From contig CAZAQC010000001.1 in the NCBI GenBank assembly GCA_964487525.1, positions 1 to 43,540 on the forward strand: a stretch of DNA of 43,540 nucleotides, given 5' to 3'. Made by a program: the position numbers and the translations under genes. The notes under the pieces were generated by a model, which worked only from the letters and a program-made list of their open reading frames with translations, made no database searches and had not been told where the DNA came from. This stretch comes from UBA2177 sp964487525 (lineage in GTDB: Bacteria; Patescibacteriota; Dojkabacteria; SC72). Below are positions 1-8,631 of this stretch, in pieces (within the stretch, counting starts at the first letter, position 1; each line of letters starts with the position of its first letter).

Positions 1-186
1 CAGATTCCTACTTCTGCACATAGTTTAAGGCACGGTTTTGCAACATATTTGGCTGAGGAAGGTGCAAGTCCAGTAGCATTGCAGATACTGTTAGGTCATG
101 AGAGTTTAAATACTACTACTAAGTATGTACATGCGAGTGAGAAATTCGCAGAAGAGACTGTAAGAAAGAATCATCCACTTAAGTAG
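1..186 (+). CDS. Tyrosine recombinase (XerC/XerD-like), C-terminal fragment
   Basis: The window opens inside a gene read in frame 1 and stopping at TAG 184-186. The 61 visible residues hold the end of the tyrosine-recombinase catalytic domain: an H-x-L-R-H box (His7, Arg10 of the fragment), a G-H pair (His33) and a T-K-Y-V-H segment whose Tyr42 is the expected nucleophile that forms the 3'-phosphotyrosyl DNA link. These are the hallmark R-H-R-H-Y residues of the family. The close spacing of HxLRH to GH and Tyr fits Xer-type site-specific recombinases that resolve chromosome dimers, but a phage or element integrase cannot be excluded because the N-terminal half is outside the window. The next gene is convergent, ending 4 nt away. 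No attachment site is visible beside it. Confidence 0.9.
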   Translation, partial: QIPTSAHSLRHGFATYLAEEGASPVALQILLGHESLNTTTKYVHASEKFAEETVRKNHPLK

Positions 187-190
187 ATGT

Positions 191-547
191 TTATATTTTT
201 TGACGTAATCCTCCAAGATCGATAAGAGTTTTGGAAAGTAGATCTCTTTGATTACTTTGTTCATATTGATTTGAATAGAATGTGTAGAGAATATTTGTTA
301 AGTCTGAGACTTGGTTTCTTAAACTCTCTAAATTCTTCTTCATGGTTTCTATATCCTGTTTTTCAGTATTATCATTTTCAGAAGAAGTTCCGGTTTCGGG
401 ATTAGAGCCTGTGACTGGAATTATTAAAGGAGTTTCTTCCTGCACTATTTGTTCAGGAATCTCAGGATTTTGAAAACTAGATGTAGTTACTTGCTCAAAG
501 TTGGGAGTTACAGTTGGATTAATTTCTTGATTGTCAAAATCGCCCAT
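191..547 (-). CDS. Hypothetical protein with disordered N-terminus and coiled-coil C-terminus
   Basis: 118 residues, no family recognised. Residues 1-60 are rich in P, T, E, N and Q and look disordered; residues about 65-105 form a likely coiled coil (METMKKNLESLR-type heptads with I/L/V spacing). There is no signal peptide or membrane span. It is the last gene of a minus-strand run of three, 47 nt after the 134-residue gene and downstream of the 775-residue membrane protein, so it is probably co-transcribed with it. The coiled coil could pair with the coiled-coil segment of the large protein (inference). Its 3' end lies 4 nt from the convergent recombinase stop, with no terminator between. 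Confidence 0.6.
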   Translation of the reverse strand: MGDFDNQEINPTVTPNFEQVTTSSFQNPEIPEQIVQEETPLIIPVTGSNPETGTSSENDNTEKQDIETMKKNLESLRNQVSDLTNILYTFYSNQYEQSNQRDLLSKTLIDLGGLRQKI

Positions 548-594
548 ATTTTTATTTTTTAAATTTAAAAAAGAGTCATTCGTTAGAGTAACAA

Positions 595-999
595 TTACTC
601 AGTAGTTGTTAGATCTTTAAATTCTTTACTTTCTTGAACTTTCTGTAATAGATCTTGTGCATCTTTGTCTCCGTTGTTTGCTCTTTCTACTAATGCTTTA
701 GCTTCATCAATATTTTTCTTAAATTCATCCAACAGGTCTAGGTATATATTTTTTATTTCTTCCTGTGAGCTGTCTCCATACACTGTTATAGCAATTTCGT
801 TAAGAATATTCTCAAAATGTTCAGGAGATTTAGATTCTTTAATTCTAGTTTCAATTACCGTAAGTTCCTCATCTGTAGATTTTTCAGCAAGGTCCTTAAA
901 AACGATATCTAATACTTCCTGTGTTAGAAGATCAAACATTTCGTTTGATTCATTCTCAGGTAGACCGAATTCTTTTATTTTTAATAGTATTTCTTCCAT
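595..999 (-). CDS. Small acidic all-helical hypothetical protein
   Basis: 134 residues, strongly acidic and predicted almost entirely helical (MEEILLKIKEFGLPENESNEM at the start, then repeated E/K/L helices). No cysteine cluster, signal peptide or membrane span is visible. It resembles the small helical DUF-type proteins common in CPR genomes, but I cannot name a family with confidence. It is the middle gene of a three-gene minus-strand unit: 25 nt after the 775-residue protein and 47 nt before the 118-residue coiled-coil protein. The start at 999 is the only sensible ATG; no Shine-Dalgarno precedes it, as is usual in this window. A cytoplasmic partner of the neighbouring membrane protein is a reasonable guess but not shown by the sequence. 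Confidence 0.6.
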   Translation of the reverse strand: MEEILLKIKEFGLPENESNEMFDLLTQEVLDIVFKDLAEKSTDEELTVIETRIKESKSPEHFENILNEIAITVYGDSSQEEIKNIYLDLLDEFKKNIDEAKALVERANNGDKDAQDLLQKVQESKEFKDLTTTE

Positions 1000-1024
1000 T
1001 ACAATTACTTTTAAATTAAATTTA

Positions 1025-3352
1025 CTAATTTCCTAATAGGGCTTGTGCAGCTGATTTTGCAGCTTCTACTGGATTGGTACCATTATATGCGGCTCTTAGG
1101 AAGTCATTTACTTTAAATGCATTAGCCTGACCCATTAATTGCTCTTTAGAAACTAATCTTGAGAGCTCTGAGAAGAATTCTTTTTGTATTGGTGCATATG
1201 TTGATCCACCAACGTTTTCAGTTAATGCTATTTCTGAACCTCTCCAACCCAATTGATTAGGATCCCAACCAAATTGTGATGTATCTAACCATTCACCATT
1301 GCCTAACCATCCTTCAGTTGCTCCTCCTACTGGTCCCTGAGGTGTAGGTAATTCTATGCTACCTTGTGGTATTGGTTGAGGTGCTGGAGGGGCTTCAATA
1401 TGGCCTCCTACTTGTGCAGTTCCTGTAGCTTGTGGATTGCTAGATTGCTCAGCTGGAATTGTATTCCCAGCTCCTGAGAGACTATTTATTAAGCTTCCTG
1501 CTCCATAACCAATTCCAAACCAAGTTGCTGCTGGCTTTATAAAGGCTGCAGCTTCTCCTAATCTGTTAGCCCACCACTCTTTTCTTTTTTGTTTTTTATC
1601 AAATTCAGCTAGCTCTGTAATACTTTTTCCTTGTCTACTCTCATACTTCATAGAGTTAGAAGTACTTCTTAAGTTTCCTTCCCACTTCTTTAGACCATCA
1701 CCAATTGCTCTCCCTCCTAATGTAGCTGCTAATACTGCTGCAACTCCAATAGGTGGAGCTGTAAGTGCTAATACGAGACCACCTGCTCCTCCAGCTATAC
1801 GGCCTGCCCACTTAATCCATTTTTCTTTTTTGTTTCTTTTCTCCTGATTTTCCTGTTCTACTGGAGCTATTACATTTTGATCTATGTATTCTTTCTGTTT
1901 CAGAAGATCAAAATATTCAGCCTTTTCAGCAATTGTTAATGGTCTTGTTTCTTGTATAGCATCTAATCTCTCCAAATCTTTAGCATAGTCAGCAGATCTT
2001 TGTTCCCATGTATTTTCTCCCCTTAATTCTCTTAACTGGTCTTGTAATTCAAGAATAGTTTGATTAGTTCCAGGTGTAGGTACCGGTGTAGGAGTTGGTA
2101 CTGGTGTTGGAGTTGGAGTAGGTACCGGTGTTGGAGTAGGTACCGGTGTTGGTGTAGGTACCGGTGTTGGTGTTGGTGTTGGTACCGGTGTTGGAGTTGG
2201 AGTTGGTATTGGTGTTGGTACTGGTGTTGGTGTTACAGTTGGTATTGTATTATTATTTATCACGTAATTATTAACGACTGTTTCTAATATTTCTTTGTTT
2301 TTATCGTTTTGTATCTGCATCTGTTCTTGTAATAGAGTAATGTACTCCATCATTTGTTCATTTGATAGAGCTGATATCTCTTGCCCATTTAATAATTGAT
2401 CCATCTTTTCTTTTATTTCATCCAATTTCTCATTCATCTCTTCAAGTTTTTCTTCTATGTTAGTCTTAGTAGTATTTTCTGGCTTTGGAGTAGAAGATAA
2501 TTTGTCTTTCTCTAAAAATTCTACAAATCGTTTAGCACTCTCTGGATCTAATATTTCAGTTAATGATTTCTCAAAATTCTTTCCAGTTAAGTCTTTTGAA
2601 ATTTCAGTCATGTCTTCTAAAGCATTTTGTCCTTTTTGAGATAAAAGTACATTATTAAATCCTTCATTTGCTTTATTATTTCTATCTAATTCTTCTTTAT
2701 GCAAAGCATCTCTCTTAGCATTTTCTGCAATTTGAGTACTTCTAGCAAAGAAACCTTGACCATTTTCTGACAATGGAGTTAAAGGATTAAAACCTTCATT
2801 AGCTTTACTGTTACTATCTAACGCATCTTTATGAAGATTCCCCGTTGATTCACGGTCGTTCATCCCAACATGATTATTAGCAGCAGTAATATCGTTCCTG
2901 TTATGTGCTAGTACATTATCTCCCATCTCTTTTGATTTTTCTGTTGTACTTTTAATAAAATCATTTTCATTGGCCCATCCATGATTGTTAGCTGCCGTAA
3001 TATCTTCTCTATCATGTGCAAATACATATTTCTCAGGTTCAGCAGTTTCCGATTGTTTCTCATGGTTGTTGGCAGCGGTAATTCCATCTCTGTCATGTGC
3101 TAACACATTGTCTCCCATAGCTTTACTACTTGGTGTGTCTATCTCTTTAACCCAGCCATCAGGAAGATTCTTTTCTCTCTTAACTTCCTGATTATCTCCA
3201 ACTATTAAAGCAGCACCTTCCTTGTCCTCTATCTTAATCTTCATACCATTTGGTGCATTATATACCTCTTTCCCATTCTCTAAATTATCATAATCTCCTG
3301 TAGCTACTTTACTTTGTAATGTTTCAAATTCTGAATTACTCTGGTCTGCCAT
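1025..3352 (-). CDS. Large repeat protein with Pro-Thr linker, coiled coil and two membrane segments
   Basis: 775 residues, family not recognised. Seen in order: an N-terminal region with three copies of a motif like AHDRDGITAANNH (about residues 85-97, 112-124, 149-161) and two copies of a KANEGFN-containing repeat (about 175-199 and 214-242); a charged coiled coil (about 295-325); a Pro-Thr-Val linker of about 60 residues (about 368-428); a helical segment; a Gly/Ala-rich hydrophobic stretch (about 510-545) and a second one (about 610-635), both candidate membrane spans; then a Gln/Pro-rich region and a Trp-containing C-terminal domain. There is no N-terminal signal peptide, so the first 500 residues may be cytoplasmic or exported by another route. 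It leads a three-gene unit. A TATAAA box lies about 23 nt before the ATG. A structural or envelope-spanning scaffold role is inference. Confidence 0.7.
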   Translation of the reverse strand: MADQSNSEFETLQSKVATGDYDNLENGKEVYNAPNGMKIKIEDKEGAALIVGDNQEVKREKNLPDGWVKEIDTPSSKAMGDNVLAHDRDGITAANNHEKQSETAEPEKYVFAHDREDITAANNHGWANENDFIKSTTEKSKEMGDNVLAHNRNDITAANNHVGMNDRESTGNLHKDALDSNSKANEGFNPLTPLSENGQGFFARSTQIAENAKRDALHKEELDRNNKANEGFNNVLLSQKGQNALEDMTEISKDLTGKNFEKSLTEILDPESAKRFVEFLEKDKLSSTPKPENTTKTNIEEKLEEMNEKLDEIKEKMDQLLNGQEISALSNEQMMEYITLLQEQMQIQNDKNKEILETVVNNYVINNNTIPTVTPTPVPTPIPTPTPTPVPTPTPTPVPTPTPVPTPTPVPTPTPTPVPTPTPVPTPGTNQTILELQDQLRELRGENTWEQRSADYAKDLERLDAIQETRPLTIAEKAEYFDLLKQKEYIDQNVIAPVEQENQEKRNKKEKWIKWAGRIAGGAGGLVLALTAPPIGVAAVLAATLGGRAIGDGLKKWEGNLRSTSNSMKYESRQGKSITELAEFDKKQKRKEWWANRLGEAAAFIKPAATWFGIGYGAGSLINSLSGAGNTIPAEQSSNPQATGTAQVGGHIEAPPAPQPIPQGSIELPTPQGPVGGATEGWLGNGEWLDTSQFGWDPNQLGWRGSEIALTENVGGSTYAPIQKEFFSELSRLVSKEQLMGQANAFKVNDFLRAAYNGTNPVEAAKSAAQALLGN
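2073..2240 (-). repeat. Degenerate 6-nt-period tandem repeat coding a Pro-Thr linker
   Basis: On the plus strand this stretch is built from GGTGTT, GGAGTT, GGTACC and GGTGTA hexamers; the unit GGTACCGGTGT starts at about 2079, 2121, 2139, 2157 and 2181, i.e. at multiples of 6 nt. It encodes PTP and VPTP repeats on the minus strand. Third-position variety shows it is under coding constraint, but repeats like this expand and contract in units of two residues. Confidence 0.85.
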
Positions 3353-3382
3353 AAAAATAGATTTTCAACTTAATTTTATACT

Positions 3383-3419
3383 AACTTGCCTAATTATTAT
3401 GAAAACATATAGGCAGGTT
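3383..3419 (-). promoter_or_regulatory. Imperfect inverted repeat just upstream of a TATAAA box
   Basis: AACTTGCCTA (3383-3392) is matched by TAGGCAGGTT (3410-3419), 9 of 10 pairing plus a G-T. On the minus strand it sits directly before TATAAA (about 3376-3381), the likely -10 of the 775-residue protein gene. It could be an operator or the end of the glycosyltransferase transcript; there is no U-tract after it, so a classical terminator is less likely. Confidence 0.35.
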
Positions 3420-3470
3420 TATATATACATATAATTTACTCATTTAAATAAGTTCTGTCAAGGAATATTG

Positions 3471-5420
3471 TTAAAACTTTCTCTTTATTATCTTCCCCTT
3501 CTCTATTTCTTCAATTGTAAATGAATTGGTATTGAAATACAGTATTTCTAGCAGTGCTTCTAATCCATTTTTGAACCAACGCATCTTCTTCCCTTGAGAT
3601 ATAGATCTTGGATTGTAATATATATCGATCTCTTTAAATTTTAGTTTTTCTCCATTTAATTCTCTGTATCTTGATAGTTTTGCTGTTAATTCTGGTTCTA
3701 ATCCAAAATTGGATGTAGACTCTAAACTTTTGAAAATGGATCTCATAATATCTCCTCTAACCATTTTGTAACAGGTTTCCATATCTTTAGGTGCAAACCC
3801 TTGTTGTTTAGTAAATAGGTTAGAAGAATATGTTACAAATCTATTACCAATTTTATGAACAGAGTTAAAGAAAATATTGTTCTTGTTAAATCTGTTTCCA
3901 TATATTACATCTAGGTATGGGTCTGATTTAAACATCTCTACAAACTTTGTAAGATCTTTGGGCTCATATTCTAGATCTGCATCTTGTACAACAACAAAGT
4001 CTCCCTTGGAAGCAAGTATTCCTGTTTTAACAGTTTGAGATTTCCCTAGATTTCTTCTGTTTTCTAACAGTACAAATTTAGTGTCTTTGTATACCTTCTT
4101 TGTAGCTTTCTTTATTAAAAAGTCACTCCCATCTCTTGATGCATCATCTATAATTACAATCTCTTTTTTTATCTTGTTAGGCAATTTAATTTTTGCTACC
4201 TTGTCTATTATTTGTGATACAGTCGATTCTTCATTGTAAACAGGTATAACTATGGAAAGTGTTTCAAGTCTTTCATTTTTGTAATGTTTTGGTAAAAGCA
4301 TGAAGTAATATTTCTCTAACATTTCATCATTTGAGAAATATTCTTTGTTTCTAATAATTAGTTCTTTAATATAGTTTTGATTACTGGATTTGCGTATAGC
4401 TTTTTCCAATGTTTTTGCTAAATCCTTTGAATTGTTTCTCCTAAATACAAATTCTTTACTTCCTACCCTCTTTGCAATTTCAATATTACTTGGAGCATTT
4501 GAGAGTACAGGAATATTTCCATGCGCTATTGCCTCTAGGTTTGCAATTGCTAGCCCTTCACTAAATGAGGAGTTAATATATATCTTAGATTTGCTTAATA
4601 GCTCAAAGAAATCATCTCTCTTAAGAAGTTTTTCTACAATTCGGACATTTTCTGGTAATTTAACATTTTCGTACTTCAGATCACTCCCCTCCCCTATGAT
4701 CATGAATAGCCAAGTTGGGTGTTTTTCAGCTATTTGTATATATGTTTTTAAAACTACTTGTGGATTCTTTACAGCAATCCATTTGCTTGCCCAAACAACA
4801 ATATTTTCTTTTTCTTTTAAATTTATCTTTTCATTCTCTAAATCATAGCTGTTGTATATGGTGTCAACCCTTTCTGGTTCAATGTTGAAGTTTTTACAAA
4901 TCCATCTCTTTCCTGTTTCGGACACTGCCACTATATCTTGTGCATTTGTTATGACAGACTCAAATATATTCCTATCTAACCAATTTACTATCTTAGTTGC
5001 AAAAGTTGAATTAAAGTATATTTTCCCAGCATTATGTTCTATGACAGTATATGGTCTTGAGAGTAAAAGACACGCTAAATGTGCTAGGAAGCTACTTGTT
5101 AGGTGTCTACTGTGTATTATTACCTTTGCATTAGGATTCCTTTTTAATATGTTTAAAATGTAGAAGAAAAAATTAACACCGAATATGGGGTATGTGTTAT
5201 TAAATATATTTACTGGTTTGAAGCTTACCTTCTTAAATCCATCTTCATTGATTTCATATCTTTGGTTAGAACCAAAAACTGCTAAACATTTAATATCCTT
5301 TTTAGTAAGACCCTTTAACAGAGCAAATGCCATATTCTCTAATCCTCCTATTCTTGGTGGGAAATAGTGAGATATGGATATCAAATCATATTTTGTTTTT
5401 TCAGTTTTAGGCAGTTTCAT
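3471..5420 (-). CDS. Fused glycosyltransferase: GT4-type N-terminal and GT2-type C-terminal domains
   Basis: 649 residues holding two complete glycosyltransferase modules. Residues 1-390 look like GT-B fold family 4: an N-terminal HYFPPRIGGLEN glycine-rich loop, a VSETGKRW acceptor-side segment, the nucleotide-binding IIGEGSDL strand and an ExxxEGLA-like block (FSEGLAIANLEAIAHG). Residues about 393-630 look like GT-A family 2, close to dolichol-phosphate-mannose-synthase-like enzymes: LSIVIPVYNEE, IVIIDDASRDGS, and the metal-binding VVQDADLEYEP. No membrane span is obvious. It overlaps the polytopic membrane gene upstream by 4 nt (ATGA), so translation is coupled. The pair is likely to build and attach a surface glycan: one sugar transferred to an acceptor, another to a lipid carrier (inference). 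Two separate enzymes is the usual arrangement. Confidence 0.85.
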   Translation of the reverse strand: MKLPKTEKTKYDLISISHYFPPRIGGLENMAFALLKGLTKKDIKCLAVFGSNQRYEINEDGFKKVSFKPVNIFNNTYPIFGVNFFFYILNILKRNPNAKVIIHSRHLTSSFLAHLACLLLSRPYTVIEHNAGKIYFNSTFATKIVNWLDRNIFESVITNAQDIVAVSETGKRWICKNFNIEPERVDTIYNSYDLENEKINLKEKENIVVWASKWIAVKNPQVVLKTYIQIAEKHPTWLFMIIGEGSDLKYENVKLPENVRIVEKLLKRDDFFELLSKSKIYINSSFSEGLAIANLEAIAHGNIPVLSNAPSNIEIAKRVGSKEFVFRRNNSKDLAKTLEKAIRKSSNQNYIKELIIRNKEYFSNDEMLEKYYFMLLPKHYKNERLETLSIVIPVYNEESTVSQIIDKVAKIKLPNKIKKEIVIIDDASRDGSDFLIKKATKKVYKDTKFVLLENRRNLGKSQTVKTGILASKGDFVVVQDADLEYEPKDLTKFVEMFKSDPYLDVIYGNRFNKNNIFFNSVHKIGNRFVTYSSNLFTKQQGFAPKDMETCYKMVRGDIMRSIFKSLESTSNFGLEPELTAKLSRYRELNGEKLKFKEIDIYYNPRSISQGKKMRWFKNGLEALLEILYFNTNSFTIEEIEKGKIIKRKF

Positions 5421-7318
5421 TCAAACAGTATAAAATTATCGGAAATATATATTAATTTTTTTTCTAATCTTTTCTGATCATTTATTAAATTCTGATCAAC
5501 AATAGTTATTGCATAGGAATTATTTAATGGAAGAGAATATATGTTGTATAACCATGCATTGTCATCTAGTTTTAAAGATTTTTCTAATCTTGAAGTATAT
5601 AAGATTGTAATGTCTTTTCTATTTGGTATCCCTGGAGAAGTTAAAACTTTTTCATAGCTTTCCGGAATTGGTTCTTTAAGGTATTCTAAAAGATTTCTTC
5701 TTGTTTCAAGGCTCATGTATTGAGCATTTGCTGTATCTATATTTCCAAATGAAGCAACAATCAGTTGTGTGTATGGATCAGATATTACGAAGGTGTTACT
5801 CATTTCATTCTCATTAAGATATTCAATTAGAGCTACATCTTCATTAACGATAGCAGATACAGTACCACTCTCTTGTGTGTAAAAAGTTAGATATTTGCCG
5901 TATTGAACAAAGAAATTTATAGTCCATACAGAGAGTAATGTCCCAAAAAGGAAGAGTTTGAAAACTGGTTTAAATCCAAGGCTCCAAAGATATTGAACGG
6001 TAATTAAAGAAGCAAAAAATCCAAGACCAATAGCAAACTTGTTAGCATATGTAGGTGCTAACATATAGAAGATTATCCCAAAGGCTATGTAGGAAAATAG
6101 TGCTAGTGTTTTGTCACTCTTTCTCTTCTGGAATACAGCAGCTATATATGCAACAAGGATGAATAACCAGCCAGCTCCTAAGTTTTGTATATATACAGAA
6201 ATGTTGTTTGGATAGTATGCATTAGTTACGCTCCCTATTACCTCTAATGAATCCTTCTGTAGCAACTTTTCAACACTAAATCCTGCGATATTGGCAAGTG
6301 TGAAGAATATAACTGTTAAGAGTAAGAGGAGTAAAAATATTGTCTTCTCTTTGTTGTCTTTTAATTTTTGTATTACTAAGAATTTAAACCATAGATAACC
6401 AACAAAGATAGCACCTATTACGAAATGGATTGAAAATAGTAATGCAGATACCAATACTAGCTGAAAAATATTCAAATTCTTTTCTTTAAATACAAGTATG
6501 AATATATACAGGGCAAATGTTTGTGGGATGAAAAACACAAAATCATATCCTCCCATTACAAATGTAAGAAGAGAAAGTAATACTCCCAGTTGTGACCAAA
6601 GGGTACTTCTTGTGACTTTCTTAAATATCATATATATCGGAATACTTACTATCATTGGAAATACAATGTCTAAGACATAGAAGGATTTGATAGGGTCATT
6701 TTGTAAGAAGGTAATGATATTTCCAAATATTATGTGATATAAAGTTGTATATCCATGTTGTAAGAATAGGTTTGAACACTGTCCAGGTAAGAAACATAGT
6801 ATTCCGTTATTAAATATCTTGTTAGGAACCGTTAGGTGTTGAAGGTAATCTAATGCAACTACAGAGTCTTGTTGTCTAATCAATATGAATACAAAGAGAA
6901 CAAAGATAATCGCAGGTAGTAGAGCCGACCCTATTTCTTTTAATATCTCTTCAGATTCATTCCCCTCCTTGTTATCCCCTATTATTAACAGTATGAATAG
7001 TACATTCCAAAGAATTAAATTGAATATTACTCCAAAGGGCAATATTTCATTTAGTGATAGGCCGGATATATTTGATATAAAGATTTGTAGGAGGAACTGT
7101 ATTGGATAATAGATGAATAATAATGCAGAGGATATACCATACAATTTGGATTTAAATACAACTTTAGATAACAGATTGGGTAAGGTAAATATTGTAAATA
7201 TCAAATACCCAATAAATATGTAATTATTATTAAAGGATTGTAATCCACCAGTAAATATTGAGAATATGAAATACCCTATTACTCCGATATTAATTGTAAT
7301 GGACAGTACATCAAACAT
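5417..7318 (-). CDS. Polytopic membrane protein, possible GT-C glycosyltransferase or polymerase
   Basis: 633 residues with about 13-14 hydrophobic segments covering residues 1-480, followed by a soluble C-terminal region of about 150 residues (from about NEDVALIEYLNENEM). A long loop between the fifth and sixth spans carries a conserved-looking stretch with Cys, His and aromatic residues (CFLPGQCSNLFLQHGYTTLYH), the kind of extracytoplasmic loop found in GT-C transferases. I do not recognise the family exactly. It begins 2 nt after the 205-residue membrane-anchored gene and its stop overlaps the start of the fused glycosyltransferase, so the three are one operon. The likely job is transfer or polymerisation of lipid-linked sugars at the outer face of the membrane (inference). 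Confidence 0.7.
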   Translation of the reverse strand: MFDVLSITINIGVIGYFIFSIFTGGLQSFNNNYIFIGYLIFTIFTLPNLLSKVVFKSKLYGISSALLFIYYPIQFLLQIFISNISGLSLNEILPFGVIFNLILWNVLFILLIIGDNKEGNESEEILKEIGSALLPAIIFVLFVFILIRQQDSVVALDYLQHLTVPNKIFNNGILCFLPGQCSNLFLQHGYTTLYHIIFGNIITFLQNDPIKSFYVLDIVFPMIVSIPIYMIFKKVTRSTLWSQLGVLLSLLTFVMGGYDFVFFIPQTFALYIFILVFKEKNLNIFQLVLVSALLFSIHFVIGAIFVGYLWFKFLVIQKLKDNKEKTIFLLLLLLTVIFFTLANIAGFSVEKLLQKDSLEVIGSVTNAYYPNNISVYIQNLGAGWLFILVAYIAAVFQKRKSDKTLALFSYIAFGIIFYMLAPTYANKFAIGLGFFASLITVQYLWSLGFKPVFKLFLFGTLLSVWTINFFVQYGKYLTFYTQESGTVSAIVNEDVALIEYLNENEMSNTFVISDPYTQLIVASFGNIDTANAQYMSLETRRNLLEYLKEPIPESYEKVLTSPGIPNRKDITILYTSRLEKSLKLDDNAWLYNIYSLPLNNSYAITIVDQNLINDQKRLEKKLIYISDNFILFE

Positions 7319-7320
7319 TA

Positions 7321-7938
7321 TTATTCTTTACAATTAACTAATATATCTATATCAAATTTTACTTGAAGATCATATTTTCTACTTAGTATTAACGATTGGT
7401 TGTTTTCAGAACTTTCATAGTCTAGATTTTCATCATGAATTTCTACTTTACACCCTTTGTCTTCAAAATATATGTATCCATCCTTTTCTTTGTACTCTGT
7501 TTTGTTAGAATAATCTAACTGTATATTGTATTTAAGATTTTCTTTGTAAAGATATGCTGTTTCAGCAATAACTTCCATAGTTATCTCTTGTGTATTTATA
7601 GGTTTTAAAGTAATTAACCTATTATTATTTTCCCCATTTTCAACATATTCAATGTATGAATTTGTTCTTACGATGGAATTTTCTAAACTAGAATTTTTTT
7701 GTATTTTTGTATTAATACTAAAGGGGTTATCTGTAAAATCTGTGTCATTTGTAATATGGTCATTTCTAGATGCTAGTTCGATATATTCAGAGTTTGGTAA
7801 TTGAATTATTACAGATTGTCTTTCGTTAATAATTTGAAAGTTTTTGTTTTGTGTATATGTATAGTAATAGTTAATGGAGAGGTATATACCTATTAAGGCA
7901 ATTATTATAGTTAGTAGTTTAAGGTAGAAGGTTTTCAT
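7321..7938 (-). CDS. Hypothetical single-span membrane-anchored protein
   Basis: 205 residues. One hydrophobic segment at residues about 6-26 (LKLLTIIIALIGIYLSINYYY) acts as an uncleaved signal anchor; the rest is polar, Asn- and Glu-rich, and probably extracytoplasmic with much beta strand. A single Cys in GCKVEIHD and another near the end could bridge. No family recognised. It starts a three-gene unit with the polytopic protein and the GT4-GT2 fusion. The ATG at 7938 lies 8 nt after a TATATT box on the minus strand, consistent with a leaderless mRNA. A role as an accessory of the glycan pathway is only an inference from position. Confidence 0.6.
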   Translation of the reverse strand: MKTFYLKLLTIIIALIGIYLSINYYYTYTQNKNFQIINERQSVIIQLPNSEYIELASRNDHITNDTDFTDNPFSINTKIQKNSSLENSIVRTNSYIEYVENGENNNRLITLKPINTQEITMEVIAETAYLYKENLKYNIQLDYSNKTEYKEKDGYIYFEDKGCKVEIHDENLDYESSENNQSLILSRKYDLQVKFDIDILVNCKE

Positions 7939-7966
7939 ATATATACAATATATATGTATTTTGGAT

Positions 7967-7996
7967 AAAAAAAAAGATAACGGTATGTTATCTTTT
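7967..7996 (-). terminator. Intrinsic terminator containing a stop codon
   Basis: AAAAGATAAC (7972-7981), loop GGTAT, GTTATCTTTT (7987-7996): a perfect 10-bp stem, followed on the minus strand by a T-tract (7967-7975). The TAA stop of the DGNHR-motif gene (7988-7990) lies inside the stem. The loop and stem core are nearly the same as in the hairpin at 8640-8658. Confidence 0.85.
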
Positions 7997-8599
7997 AATA
8001 ATAGATCTTTCTTTTAAGAGAGATATTCTCTCTTTTAGTGGTTTCTTGTCTATAGCAAAGGTTGCTGAGTTGTAAAGTAAGACTAATGGAGTAGGAATGT
8101 GCCCTACCCATATTGGAATTGGTGTGGAGTCTTGTAAATTTCCATTGCAAAGTTCTTTGAATAGAGATATTAATCTGTGATTTCCATCTATAATACTTCC
8201 TGTTGTAAATGGTAATAAGTATCTATTTTCAACAATAAAAAGTGGATAGTCATTTCCCTGTTCTTGGTTATATACAACTAATTTGGCCATATCATTGTTT
8301 ATACTCTCTATATGTTCTTTTACCTCTTGATTATTTGGTAAGTAATTAACAATAGTATCCCAATTTTTAGATATTTCATTTGCTTGAGTTGTACCTGTTT
8401 GTTTCCAAATGTAATATGACCATTCTGATGGTTGTCCTGTGTATATCTGTAGGTCATCTCTTTGCATTAGTGAACCAAGTGGTATTTCTTCTTTTATCCA
8501 GGTATTTGAAAGTTCTGCAGGTAAGGGAAATCTAAAATCGTTAAATCCTCTAGATATCTTCTCATTTTGCATTCTCATATAGTCTTCTTTTGGTTCCAT
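7988..8599 (-). CDS. DGNHR-motif protein, possibly ParB/sulfiredoxin-like fold
   Basis: 203 residues from the chosen start. The recognisable piece is SIIDGNHRLISL near residue 145, a Asp-Gly-x-His-Arg block of the kind found in the ParB/Srx-like superfamily, where it binds nucleotide. The rest is not recognised. No signal peptide. An in-frame ATG eight codons earlier (8623) exists, but codons 3-5 of that version are the TATAAT box at 8610-8615. With that box as -10, transcription starts close to the ATG at 8599, so I prefer 8599. The gene is isolated between two look-alike terminators, so it is its own transcription unit. A DNA-binding or nucleotide-dependent role is inference; binding of nucleotides is not shown here. 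Confidence 0.65.
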   Translation of the reverse strand: MEPKEDYMRMQNEKISRGFNDFRFPLPAELSNTWIKEEIPLGSLMQRDDLQIYTGQPSEWSYYIWKQTGTTQANEISKNWDTIVNYLPNNQEVKEHIESINNDMAKLVVYNQEQGNDYPLFIVENRYLLPFTTGSIIDGNHRLISLFKELCNGNLQDSTPIPIWVGHIPTPLVLLYNSATFAIDKKPLKERISLLKERSIIKR

Positions 8600-8609
8600 A
8601 TACTTCAGG

Positions 8610-8615
8610 ATTATA
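8610..8615 (-). promoter_or_regulatory. -10 box TATAAT, leaderless start
   Basis: TATAAT on the minus strand ends 10 nt before the ATG at 8599. It lies within the coding frame of the longer alternative start, which argues for the shorter protein. Confidence 0.6.
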
Positions 8616-8631
8616 TCACTCAAGGTTATAT

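Noticed and set aside
1..186. Integrase of a mobile element covering the left part of the window
   Set aside because: No direct repeats, tRNA end or other mobile-element genes are seen; a chromosomal Xer gene is simpler.
400..440. IPVTG in the 118-residue protein as a sortase motif
   Set aside because: No signal peptide, and no membrane span or basic tail follows it.
2073..2240. CRISPR-like array
   Set aside because: Hexamer-period coding repeat without spacers.
2060..2287. Plus-strand frame rich in Arg, Tyr, Cys and Trp
   Set aside because: Shadow of the Pro-Thr repeat read on the opposite strand.
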